This document shows positions 5,633-12,834 of a DNA stretch of 26,555 nt, piece after piece; position 1 is the stretch's first letter; each line of letters begins with the position of its first letter. The notes under the pieces are model-generated. The model was not told the DNA's origin and did not search any database. It saw only the letters and a program-made list of their open reading frames with translations. The position numbers and the translations under genes are program-made. Location: IMG/VR virus record IMGVR_UViG_3300030333_005726, positions 1 to 26,555 of that record; one strand, 5' to 3'. The stretch comes from a virus.

Positions 5633-6982
5633 TTATTGTGCGGTTATCTTAATATATCCATCTCCTGTGTATGTATTGGCAGTATTACTTGTATTACCAC
5701 CTGCCTGATTTGTTGTACTAGTACCAGCATTATATGATCCACCACCACCTCCACCAGTTGATCCAGAAGACCATTGTCCAGAAGTACATCCTCCAGTATA
5801 TCCACCACCAGCACCAGGTCCAGAGAGTTGTCCTCCACCACCTCCACCAAATCCACCGTAGTTCCATCCATACCCAGATCCAGAACTACCATAGCAACAA
5901 TTACCAGTTCCACCTACCATGCCATTATTAAATCCTTGACCACCATAGGCAGTACAACAGTGTCCTCCACCATTTTGACCACCACTGAGGTATCCACCAC
6001 CTCCTCCACCATGATAGTTTCCACTTGTGTTGCCACCATATCCAGTACTAGGTTGTGATGCATCATAATAGCATCCATACCTACCACCTTGCTGACCAGA
6101 TTGACCTTGAGCATGTGATGATGGTCTGCTACAACCCCATCCCCAGTTATTACTTGGTGATCCACCAGCACCACCAGCAACTAATAATAAAGTATTACTT
6201 GTACTATTCTTAACAAATGATCCTCCTCCACCTCCAGTTTCATTACCATGAGGAGAATAATATTGACCACCACCAACACCAACAACCATTTCTAATTGAT
6301 CACCTTTAGTTAGTGAGAATGTACCTGTAATCTTTGCACCCCAATAATCAGTATACCCATAACTCATATCCCTTCCACCTCTTGCTCCACCTGCTTCTAT
6401 CTGATAATTACCATCTTTAGGTACAGTCCAGAGTTGGTATCCTTGATAAGATCCTTGAGTAAAGTTAGTTCCATCATTCCAAGGTTCTCCACTATATTCT
6501 GAAGTCATTTGTCCTGAATTAGGACCATTTCTACTTCCTCTACTAACAATAGATTTAAAAGTAAATGATGAGAATTGGAATAGTTCTCCTCCTTCACCAC
6601 CTCCAAATGGATTAATCCATGCTGCCTCTATTTCATCCTCATTATCACCAGGTTCTCCAGGATCAAAGTATATATCTATATTATTTGTATCAGTATTCCA
6701 ACCAATTAATCCATTAGTTAAGTTTGTTGATGGTCTTGTTGAATCGCTCCATGTAGGTAATACATCAACTGCTCTACCTACTTCAACCCATGCACTACCT
6801 GACCATACACATAAAGTTTCTTTCTCGTTATCATATATTAATGCACCAGCATGAGATCCAGTCATCCCAGTTGGTCGATTAGCAGTAGTAACTGAAGGAA
6901 CTTTAATTCCCTTAGCACCAGTTACAGTACCACTTACATTAATGTTAGTTGCTGATAGCAGTCTGGATGAAAATTCTGACAT
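5633..6982 (-). CDS. Tail adhesin with ALK-type glycine-rich head (paralogue 1)
   Basis: 449 residues. Residues ~1-145 form a fibre/attachment part with two copies of the short phage-fibre module (ANRPTGMTGSHAGALIYDNE, then STRPSTNLTNGLIGWNTDTN). From ~146 on it is an ALK/LTK-type glycine-rich domain: FTFKSIVSRGSRNGPNSG, YQLWTVPKDGNYQIEAGGARGG, WGAKITGTFSLTKGDQLEMV, then long Gly runs with LLLVAGGAGG and the closing strand GDGYIKITAQ. Cysteine pairs occur in GGHCCTAYGG and GNCCYGSSGS. It probably sits at the tail-fibre tip and recognises the host surface. It is a close paralogue of the protein at 9834-11138. A purine-rich GGAGG lies 14 bases before the ATG and a late octamer at 7006-7013. Confidence 0.85.
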   Translation of the reverse strand: MSEFSSRLLSATNINVSGTVTGAKGIKVPSVTTANRPTGMTGSHAGALIYDNEKETLCVWSGSAWVEVGRAVDVLPTWSDSTRPSTNLTNGLIGWNTDTNNIDIYFDPGEPGDNEDEIEAAWINPFGGGEGGELFQFSSFTFKSIVSRGSRNGPNSGQMTSEYSGEPWNDGTNFTQGSYQGYQLWTVPKDGNYQIEAGGARGGRDMSYGYTDYWGAKITGTFSLTKGDQLEMVVGVGGGQYYSPHGNETGGGGGSFVKNSTSNTLLLVAGGAGGSPSNNWGWGCSRPSSHAQGQSGQQGGRYGCYYDASQPSTGYGGNTSGNYHGGGGGGYLSGGQNGGGHCCTAYGGQGFNNGMVGGTGNCCYGSSGSGYGWNYGGFGGGGGGQLSGPGAGGGYTGGCTSGQWSSGSTGGGGGGSYNAGTSTTNQAGGNTSNTANTYTGDGYIKITAQ

Positions 6983-7005
6983 GGATCTATACTATTCCTC
7001 CTTTG

Positions 7006-7013
7006 TATTTATT
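7006..7013 (-). promoter_or_regulatory. Late promoter octamer AATAAATA
   Basis: Lies 24 bases before ATG 6982 and contains the TAA stop of the upstream adhesin gene (7009-7011). It matches the cyanophage late motif NATAAATA. Confidence 0.6.
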
Positions 7014-8145
7014 GGTCTTGAGTGTTAGTACTTGGAAACGCTCGACCTTGACCCCATATAATTCTTACTGCACCTTTACCACCATATGATCCATATGAGT
7101 CGTTTGATCCAGCACCTCCACCATAGTCACCACCTGGAACATCTGGGTTACCACTAGAGTTTCCTCCACCATCACTACCACCTGATCCACCACGACCAGC
7201 ACCACCATTACTAGTATCACCTCTACTACCATTACTACCTTGACCGAAGATGCCTACACCTCCTCCACCTCCACCGTAGATTTCATTATTACCTATATTT
7301 GTACGACCTCCTCCACCGCCACCACCTGAACCATTGGTTGCGTTATCTGAATTATAATCTCCTCCTCTACCACCATTACCTGTATATCCACCAGCACCAC
7401 CAGCACCACAAGATTGTCCTGTATCACTCAAACTACTTCTATTACCATCTCCACCATCTCCACCAAATCCTCCACCTTGCTCAGATCCACCAGATCCACC
7501 ATATCCTCCACCTTGACCACCGTAACCTGGTCTACTAGCAGAACCATTTCTATCTCTACCAGTTCCACCTCCACCTCCACCATACACAGTGTTAGTGTCT
7601 ATAAAATATGAAGTTCCACCATTACCAGCATAATTTCCTGGTGACGTTGGTGCTCCTTTTGCTCCAACAACTACACTATAAGTTTCTCCTGGTGTTACTG
7701 GTATACCATTTGCCCATCCTAAACCAGCACCACCACCTGCACCTTGTTCATCTTGAGTAGAACCACCTCCACCACCAACACAAACAACACAGACATCATA
7801 TACATTATCAGGACAAGTCCAAGTAAATGTTCCTGAAGACGTAAATGCTTCCTGACCTACATCAGTTGTTGTTCCAGCACCAGCAGAACTTCCTTGAGGA
7901 GATGCTATTGGTATCCATGCCTCACCATCATATACTTCTATAGCAAGTAAGGTTTCATTAATTCTTATCATCCCAACTTGAGGATTTGTTGGTCTTTGTC
8001 CTGTTGTGCCAGATGGTAAACATAACTGACCCATTGAACCCATCTTAAACTCACCAAATATATTAAGGTGGTCTTGACCATCCATCCGAATTTCCATATC
8101 CGAAAATTCAGGTCCATATAATTCCTCGAATCTAATAATGCTCAT
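7009..8145 (-). CDS. Tail fibre adhesin, glycine-rich type 2
   Basis: 378 residues. The N-terminal module (about 40-80) contains LPSGTTGQRPTNPQVGMIRI and YDGEAWIPIA. The C-terminal part is a different glycine-rich domain: AFTSSGTFTWTCPDNVYDVC, VVCVGGGGG, GIPVTPGETYSVVVGAKG, long GGGGGT/GGSGG runs and the closing GKGAVRIIWGQGRAFPSTNT, an ending seen in cyanophage fibre proteins (from memory). It probably forms a poly-glycine sheet-like adhesive head. It lies two bases after the preceding stop and has no good ribosome site, so translation is probably coupled. The target receptor is unknown. Confidence 0.82.
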   Translation of the reverse strand: MSIIRFEELYGPEFSDMEIRMDGQDHLNIFGEFKMGSMGQLCLPSGTTGQRPTNPQVGMIRINETLLAIEVYDGEAWIPIASPQGSSAGAGTTTDVGQEAFTSSGTFTWTCPDNVYDVCVVCVGGGGGSTQDEQGAGGGAGLGWANGIPVTPGETYSVVVGAKGAPTSPGNYAGNGGTSYFIDTNTVYGGGGGGTGRDRNGSASRPGYGGQGGGYGGSGGSEQGGGFGGDGGDGNRSSLSDTGQSCGAGGAGGYTGNGGRGGDYNSDNATNGSGGGGGGGRTNIGNNEIYGGGGGGVGIFGQGSNGSRGDTSNGGAGRGGSGGSDGGGNSSGNPDVPGGDYGGGAGSNDSYGSYGGKGAVRIIWGQGRAFPSTNTQDQ

Positions 8146-8146
8146 G

Positions 8147-9301
8147 TTACTGCACCACCAACATTGAAGGTTTGCCTCTGGCGGATCCCTTGCTACCAGT
8201 CTGTTCTATCCACCAGTTGTCACTCTGTCCTGATCCATCTTGCCAGTCATCATAACCATTACTATTGGTATCACACCATGACATAGTTTCATAACAAGGT
8301 TGGAGATTACTCTTATACCATGTACCAATATACAATGGATAATTCTGAGCATTACCACCTGATCCATTTACTCTTGGATAACTACCATTTCGATCATTCA
8401 TAACACCCCATGCTTCACAGTCATAGTTACCACTATACTGCCCATACTCATGTCTTCTATTCATGGTAGAACCACCCCATGTCAGTGATGCTCCTGTGAA
8501 GTTAAATTCTTGCACCCATGACTGTTGACCTGAAGGGATAGTTTGATTGCTACTAAATGAACTATACCAGTATATTATTGGATTGCCTAACCAGTTATTT
8601 GTACTAGGAGTTGACATACCAGAATTCTCATAACAGAAATGCATTACCTTTGTATAAGGTATACCAGTCATATCACAACTGAAACTATATTCAGGTTTTA
8701 ATCCAGATTCACTTACACCATTATCTCCTCCAACATAGGGACCATATGCTGTTGGTCTTGCTTGATGTCCTTGATTTGGATATTTTGATGCGTCATGGTT
8801 TGCAATAACCATCCATCCTCCACCACCTCCCCAACTTGAGGAGAGTATACAATAAAAGACTCTTGCTGTTCCAGAACCACCATTAATATAATAGTATCCA
8901 CTGGTACGATTACCTGAATCATATATTTCTTTAGCATTGACCGCAGGATTTGAAGCAGTACCTAATGTACCACTACCACCTGATCCACCACTGTCACCTG
9001 AATCATCTTCATCCTCTTCTGGTATTGCTGTAGCATATAACTTCCACTCACTACCATCATAAAATTCCAGACCTATTGTATTACCTGTCTCTGAATCAGC
9101 ATCAGTATTCCATCTAAGATATCCTGCATATGCAGGATTTGGACGTTGTGCTGTAGTTCCTGTTGGTAACTGTAATGCTTGTGACGAACAATGAGTTAGA
9201 TCTACAACACCATCTATCTCTAATGTATGTCCAGCACTAACACTAACCTGTCCTAATGTAGCACCAATACCTGATATTTTGTGAGTGGTAATTTTAGCCA
9301 T
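8147..9301 (-). CDS. Tail fibre adhesin with fibrinogen-like C-terminal domain
   Basis: 384 residues. The N-terminal fibre module has LPTGTTAQRPNPAYAGYLRW and FYDGSEWKLYA, then an acidic/Gly linker (EEDEDDSGDSGGSGGSG). From ~118, NAKEIYDSGNRTSGYYYING, then VFYCILSSSWGGGGGWMVIA, matches the start of a fibrinogen-related domain (normally ...YCDM...GGGW). The end SDNWWIEQTGSKGSARGKPS resembles related bacterial and phage lectin-like domains. Six or more Cys and a late Asp/Asn-rich stretch (DTNSNGYDDWQDGSG) could form disulfides and a calcium site. The start overlaps the preceding gene by eight bases. Fold assignment is moderate, adhesin role likely. Confidence 0.75.
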   Translation of the reverse strand: MAKITTHKISGIGATLGQVSVSAGHTLEIDGVVDLTHCSSQALQLPTGTTAQRPNPAYAGYLRWNTDADSETGNTIGLEFYDGSEWKLYATAIPEEDEDDSGDSGGSGGSGTLGTASNPAVNAKEIYDSGNRTSGYYYINGGSGTARVFYCILSSSWGGGGGWMVIANHDASKYPNQGHQARPTAYGPYVGGDNGVSESGLKPEYSFSCDMTGIPYTKVMHFCYENSGMSTPSTNNWLGNPIIYWYSSFSSNQTIPSGQQSWVQEFNFTGASLTWGGSTMNRRHEYGQYSGNYDCEAWGVMNDRNGSYPRVNGSGGNAQNYPLYIGTWYKSNLQPCYETMSWCDTNSNGYDDWQDGSGQSDNWWIEQTGSKGSARGKPSMLVVQ

Positions 9302-9581
9302 CAGTTACATTATTCTTTTCTACTTGTGCTTGAACTTCAGCAGTCTTATCACCTTCAGGATATTCTACTACCCCAGTAGTTTCTTCAAGACCTTCATTCA
9401 CTTCTCTATTGAGTTGTGATGCTGCATGAACACCACTTTCAATATCTTTAGTAATAAGCATATCTGCTTCAAGAAGATGAAGTTGTTTTACATGATCTTC
9501 TGCTTTAGATAATTGTAACTTTAATTCAGCAATAGTCGAATTAAGTTTAGTAATTTTCTCTTCTATTTCAGTAGGTGTCAT
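9294..9581 (-). CDS. Small coiled-coil protein in adhesin cassette
   Basis: 95 residues. The first ~45 form a regular heptad coiled coil (EIEEKITKLNSTIAELKLQL), followed by HLLEADMLITKDIESGVHAA and an acidic tail. It is placed between adhesin genes, preceded by a late promoter octamer and overlapping the next adhesin gene by eight bases. A role as a fibre assembly chaperone or trimerisation adaptor is an inference from position and coiled coil only. Confidence 0.7.
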   Translation of the reverse strand: MTPTEIEEKITKLNSTIAELKLQLSKAEDHVKQLHLLEADMLITKDIESGVHAASQLNREVNEGLEETTGVVEYPEGDKTAEVQAQVEKNNVTDG

Positions 9582-9602
9582 TGTAATAATATATCCTGTT
9601 TG

Positions 9603-9610
9603 TATTTATC
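9603..9610 (-). promoter_or_regulatory. Late promoter octamer GATAAATA
   Basis: Lies 22 bases before ATG 9581 and overlaps the TGA stop (9609-9611) of the small Cys-rich gene. Confidence 0.6.
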
Positions 9611-9818
9611 ACCATTTTTCAATGGGACATTTTGCATCCTTCATTCTTGTCTTAAGTTTCATAAAACACCCACATTTCTTGCATTGATTAGTTAACTTAA
9701 TGAAACTAGGACAATCATTACAGATTGCCATTCTTTTTTCAACCAACTCTTCATTTGAAAATGGATTGTAATTTTCATTACCCCTCCATTTCATACCACC
9801 CTGAAATTGTATAACCAT
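9609..9818 (-). CDS. Small zinc-ribbon-like protein
   Basis: 69 residues. The C-terminal half carries CNDCPSF (Cys33, Cys36), then CKKCGCFM (Cys46, Cys49, Cys51) and a final KCPIEKW (Cys64): two CxxC knuckles plus extra cysteines, a pattern expected for a zinc-binding ribbon and similar to small Cys-rich proteins of cyanophages and bacteria. The N-terminus QFQGGMKWRGNENYNPFSN is polar. It lies between two adhesin genes. Zinc binding is inferred; its target is unknown. Confidence 0.75.
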   Translation of the reverse strand: MVIQFQGGMKWRGNENYNPFSNEELVEKRMAICNDCPSFIKLTNQCKKCGCFMKLKTRMKDAKCPIEKW

Positions 9819-9833
9819 AATTAATTAATCAAT

Positions 9834-11138
9834 TTATTGTTTAGTTATTTTAATGTAACCTGCTCCAGCATATGTGCCACCATCAGATCCTGAGTTACCA
9901 CCTGCTTGGTTATTAGTAGAAGATCCTTGGTTATATGATCCACCACCTCCACCATGAGTAGAACCTGAAGACCACTGACCAGCAGTACATCCTCCAGTCC
10001 AACCTCCTCCAGCACCTGGTCCAGAGAGTTGACCACCGCCACCTCCTCCGAATCCACCATAATTATATCCTTCACCAGAACCAGAACTACCATAACAGCA
10101 GTTACCAGTTCCACCTACCATACCGTTATTATATCCCTGACCACCGTACGCTGTACAGCAATGTCCTCCACCATTTTGACCACCAGTATAATATCCTCCT
10201 CCACCACCACCGTGGTATCCTCCATTTGTGTTACCACCATATCCAGCAGTAGGTTGAGATGGATCATAATAACAACCATAACGACCACCATACTCACCAG
10301 ATTGTCCTTGTCCAGTTGATGTACTTCTACCACAAGACCATCCATGAGTATTAGAAGCACTACCTCCACCACCACCAGCAATAAGCAATGGAGAACCTGC
10401 TGACTTATTAACAACAAATGATCCTCCACCTCCACCTGCTTCATTACCATGAGGAGAATAATATTGACCACCACCAACACCAACAACCATAGAAAGTTCA
10501 GTTCCCTTAGTTAAAGTAAACTGACCACTAATTTTAGCACCCCATAGGTTTGTCATACCGTAGTTTAAATCTCTACCACCTTTTGCTCCACCTGCTTCAA
10601 TAGTATAAGTTCCATCTTCAGGTACTGTCCATACTTGATAACCCTGATAATCTCCTTGCTTAAAATGAGTACCATCATTCCATACTTCTCCACTATATTC
10701 CGAAGACATCTGTGAAGAGTTTGGACCGTTTCTACTTCCCCTACTAACAATAGATTTGAAGGTAAATGATGAAAACTCAAATAGACCAGCAGCACCTTCA
10801 GCAGCATTAGAACCAAATGTTACCCAATCACTTCCGTTAAAAATCTCTGCCTGACCTGTTGTAATATTAAAACCAAACTGCCCTGTAGATGGTGACGTTG
10901 GTCTTCCTTCTTCTCCTGACCACGTTCTCATATTACCAGCACCAAGACTCAACCAAGAACTTCCTTTCCACAACTCAACATCTTGTCCAGTTGTATTGTA
11001 AATTATCACTCCTGGATCAGCACTAGCAGGTTTTCCAGCATCCGCATAATTTGGTGCTTTCAAAGCGGTATTAGCGGATACCATCCCTGATGCTTGTACG
11101 TTCGCTGCTGTAACGGTATCTACGTTGAGATTACTCAT
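9834..11138 (-). CDS. Tail adhesin with ALK-type glycine-rich head (paralogue 2)
   Basis: 434 residues. The N-terminal part (about 1-120) has two fibre modules (ADAGKPASADPGVIIYNTTG and EGRPTSPSTGQFGFNITTG). The rest is an ALK/LTK-type glycine-rich domain nearly collinear with the protein at 5633-6982: FTFKSIVSRGSRNGPNSS, YQVWTVPEDGTYTIEAGG, SMVVGVGGGQYYSPHGNE, GGHCCTAYGGQGYNNGMVGG, GNCCYGSSGSG and GAGYIKITKQ. The N-termini differ far more than the heads, so the head has been duplicated onto different bases. Late octamer at 11165-11172. Receptor unknown. Confidence 0.85.
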   Translation of the reverse strand: MSNLNVDTVTAANVQASGMVSANTALKAPNYADAGKPASADPGVIIYNTTGQDVELWKGSSWLSLGAGNMRTWSGEEGRPTSPSTGQFGFNITTGQAEIFNGSDWVTFGSNAAEGAAGLFEFSSFTFKSIVSRGSRNGPNSSQMSSEYSGEVWNDGTHFKQGDYQGYQVWTVPEDGTYTIEAGGAKGGRDLNYGMTNLWGAKISGQFTLTKGTELSMVVGVGGGQYYSPHGNEAGGGGGSFVVNKSAGSPLLIAGGGGGSASNTHGWSCGRSTSTGQGQSGEYGGRYGCYYDPSQPTAGYGGNTNGGYHGGGGGGYYTGGQNGGGHCCTAYGGQGYNNGMVGGTGNCCYGSSGSGEGYNYGGFGGGGGGQLSGPGAGGGWTGGCTAGQWSSGSTHGGGGGSYNQGSSTNNQAGGNSGSDGGTYAGAGYIKITKQ

Positions 11139-11164
11139 AACTCCATCTATTACCTATCATTATG

Positions 11165-11172
11165 TATTTATA
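11165..11172 (-). promoter_or_regulatory. Late promoter octamer TATAAATA
   Basis: A perfect TATAAATA 27 bases before ATG 11138, four bases after the upstream stop codon. Confidence 0.65.
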
Positions 11173-11175
11173 ATT

Positions 11176-12381
11176 TTAAACAGACTTAAGTGTTACTTTA
11201 ACATATCCCCACCCAGTTCCTCCACCATCACTACCAGTATTCAATCCCATATCTTGTGACGATCCTGCATACTTGGGGTTACCAGTCCACTTATAGGAAC
11301 CGCCTCCTCCTCCACCCCAACCATTACCTCCGTCACAACCAGAAGCACCGCCAGAGTATCCTCCGCCACCGCCTCCACCGTTGTCACCACCTTGACCACC
11401 GCCACCCATGCCAAATCCACCTCTTGAGGTTGCTCTCTTACCCCTAAAGTTTGAACCATTATTTCCACCATCATTACCAGTATTACCGTAATTATTCCAA
11501 CCACCACCAGCACCACCATTACCATAAGCATCTCCACCAGTTCCACCACCAGATCCACCAGATGTTCCACAATTTCCTACAGATCCACCAGACTGACTAC
11601 TTGAAGCATTATATCCGTCACTACTATTATATCCTGCACCACCTCCTCCACCTGCTGCCATAAGAGGATATGCGTCATTTCTATTTTCAAATACAAATGA
11701 TCCTCCTCCACCACCACCGTTCTGATTGTTAGCACCTTGCTGACCTACAACGATCATTATAGTATCACTCTTATTTAAAGTAAACGATGCCTTATTCTTA
11801 TATCCATATCCAGGTTGTCTATTACCACCATAACCTTGAGATATACCTCCTCTTGCTCCAGCAACTTCAAACTCCCATACACCAGTTCCAGGCACAGTCC
11901 ATTGCAATACACCATCATACTGTGGTGTAGCTAAATATTCATTTACCCAAGTCTGACTGTTATAAGGACTCTGACTTCTTAATGTATTAATATCATATGC
12001 TTGATGTGTATCACCTTGATTACCTCCTCTACCACCAGAAGTGAAAGTAAAAGATCCATTGACCTCCCACGGATATAGAAAATCTCCTGCTGCTTCTTCT
12101 CCATCACCATCACCACTTACAATATATCCCCAACCTCCTTTACCACCATGTTTCCAATACTCTAACCTACCTGTTCTGGTATTCATAAAAACAGATCCAT
12201 AAACAGGGTCTTGCGGTCTAGCAAAGACATTCTGATCTGGATCACCACCAGGAAGAGGTAAATATGATTGATTCTGTAATCTTAAATCACTTTCTAATTT
12301 TAAAGTACTATCATTCGCTAAATTTATTTTAAAATTAGGTGAATTGCCTTGTAATGCTGCTACTTTGATTTCGCTTGTCAT
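11176..12381 (-). CDS. Tail adhesin with ALK-type glycine-rich head (third, divergent)
   Basis: 401 residues. An N-terminal fibre module (about 30-95) contains LPGGDPDQNVFARPQDPVYG, VFMNTRTGRLEYW and GGWGYIVS. The head starts with GSFTFTSGGRGGNQGDTHQA and continues VLQWTVPGTGVWEFEVAGAR, KASFTLNKSDTIMIVVGQQG, SFVFENRNDAYPLMAAGGGG and a closing GTGWGYVKVTLKSV, the block order of ALK-type glycine-rich domains. It lacks the CC pairs of the two paralogues and has one Cys pair instead (GNCGTSGGSG; SGCDGGNGWG). The TAA of the upstream gene abuts this ATG; GGAG ten bases before it serves as ribosome site. It is translationally coupled to 12382-12804. Confidence 0.84.
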   Translation of the reverse strand: MTSEIKVAALQGNSPNFKINLANDSTLKLESDLRLQNQSYLPLPGGDPDQNVFARPQDPVYGSVFMNTRTGRLEYWKHGGKGGWGYIVSGDGDGEEAAGDFLYPWEVNGSFTFTSGGRGGNQGDTHQAYDINTLRSQSPYNSQTWVNEYLATPQYDGVLQWTVPGTGVWEFEVAGARGGISQGYGGNRQPGYGYKNKASFTLNKSDTIMIVVGQQGANNQNGGGGGGSFVFENRNDAYPLMAAGGGGGAGYNSSDGYNASSSQSGGSVGNCGTSGGSGGGTGGDAYGNGGAGGGWNNYGNTGNDGGNNGSNFRGKRATSRGGFGMGGGGQGGDNGGGGGGGYSGGASGCDGGNGWGGGGGGSYKWTGNPKYAGSSQDMGLNTGSDGGGTGWGYVKVTLKSV

Positions 12382-12804
12382 TTAAATTACACTCCATGCT
12401 GCTCCACTTTCGATAGTAACAGTGTAACCATTAGCAATAGTTACAGGACCAGCAGTAAAACCATTGGTATATTTAGCATCATTATTTGCTGTTGGACCTA
12501 CAGTAATATTTTCTGAAATAATATTATGATTAGTTCTTATAACACTTTCTTCTCCTAATGCTGGACCACCACCTGCAACTGGAGCCCATCCAGCAGAACC
12601 TGTTCCATCATCGTTAACATATATCTCTGCATTATCTATCTCACTATTATACCTTAAAGTACCAGCAACAACACCAACAGGTCTTTGTGCTATAGTACCA
12701 GATGGTAACCTAAAAACACTATTACTATTTAAAAATGATAGTGTTGTGATAATTGCCTCAGTGGAAGTTGAAATCTGATTTCCACTAATTCTTGAAACTG
12801 CCAT
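12382..12804 (-). CDS. Short tail fibre protein
   Basis: 140 residues. The fibre module LPSGTIAQRPVGVVAGTLRY (about 34-53) is followed by AEIYVNDDGTGSAGWAPVAG and a C-terminal segment GPVTIANGYTVTIESGAAWS with the final VI, an ending common in cyanophage tail-fibre-like proteins. It has no large head, so it is essentially the shared base module plus a small cap. GGAGGG lies a few bases before the ATG, and a TCTAAATA octamer at 12827-12834. It may form the base on which the adhesins assemble; that role is inferred. Confidence 0.78.
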   Translation of the reverse strand: MAVSRISGNQISTSTEAIITTLSFLNSNSVFRLPSGTIAQRPVGVVAGTLRYNSEIDNAEIYVNDDGTGSAGWAPVAGGGPALGEESVIRTNHNIISENITVGPTANNDAKYTNGFTAGPVTIANGYTVTIESGAAWSVI

Positions 12805-12826
12805 AAGATCCCTCCAACTTCTGTAC

Positions 12827-12834
12827 TATTTAGA
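12827..12834 (-). promoter_or_regulatory. Late promoter-like octamer TCTAAATA
   Basis: Lies 23 bases before ATG 12804 and overlaps the TAA stop of the 1320-residue gene. It differs from NATAAATA only by C at the second position. Confidence 0.45.

Noticed and set aside
5734-7611. Long open frames antisense or frame-shifted to the adhesin genes (His/Ser/Thr- or Leu/Val-rich proteins)
   Set aside because: They are mirror products of glycine codons (GGN) read on the other strand or in another frame; no ribosome sites or sensible protein composition.
5633-11138. Diversity-generating retroelement (variable and template repeat)
   Set aside because: Two related adhesin heads exist, but there is no reverse transcriptase in the window, and differences are not concentrated at adenines by eye.
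11256-11663. Plus-strand His-rich frames
   Set aside because: Same cause: antisense of the glycine-rich head of 11176-12381.
5633-12381. Possible CRISPR array or satellite repeat
   Set aside because: The repetitive look comes from glycine codons; there are no evenly spaced identical repeats with unique spacers.
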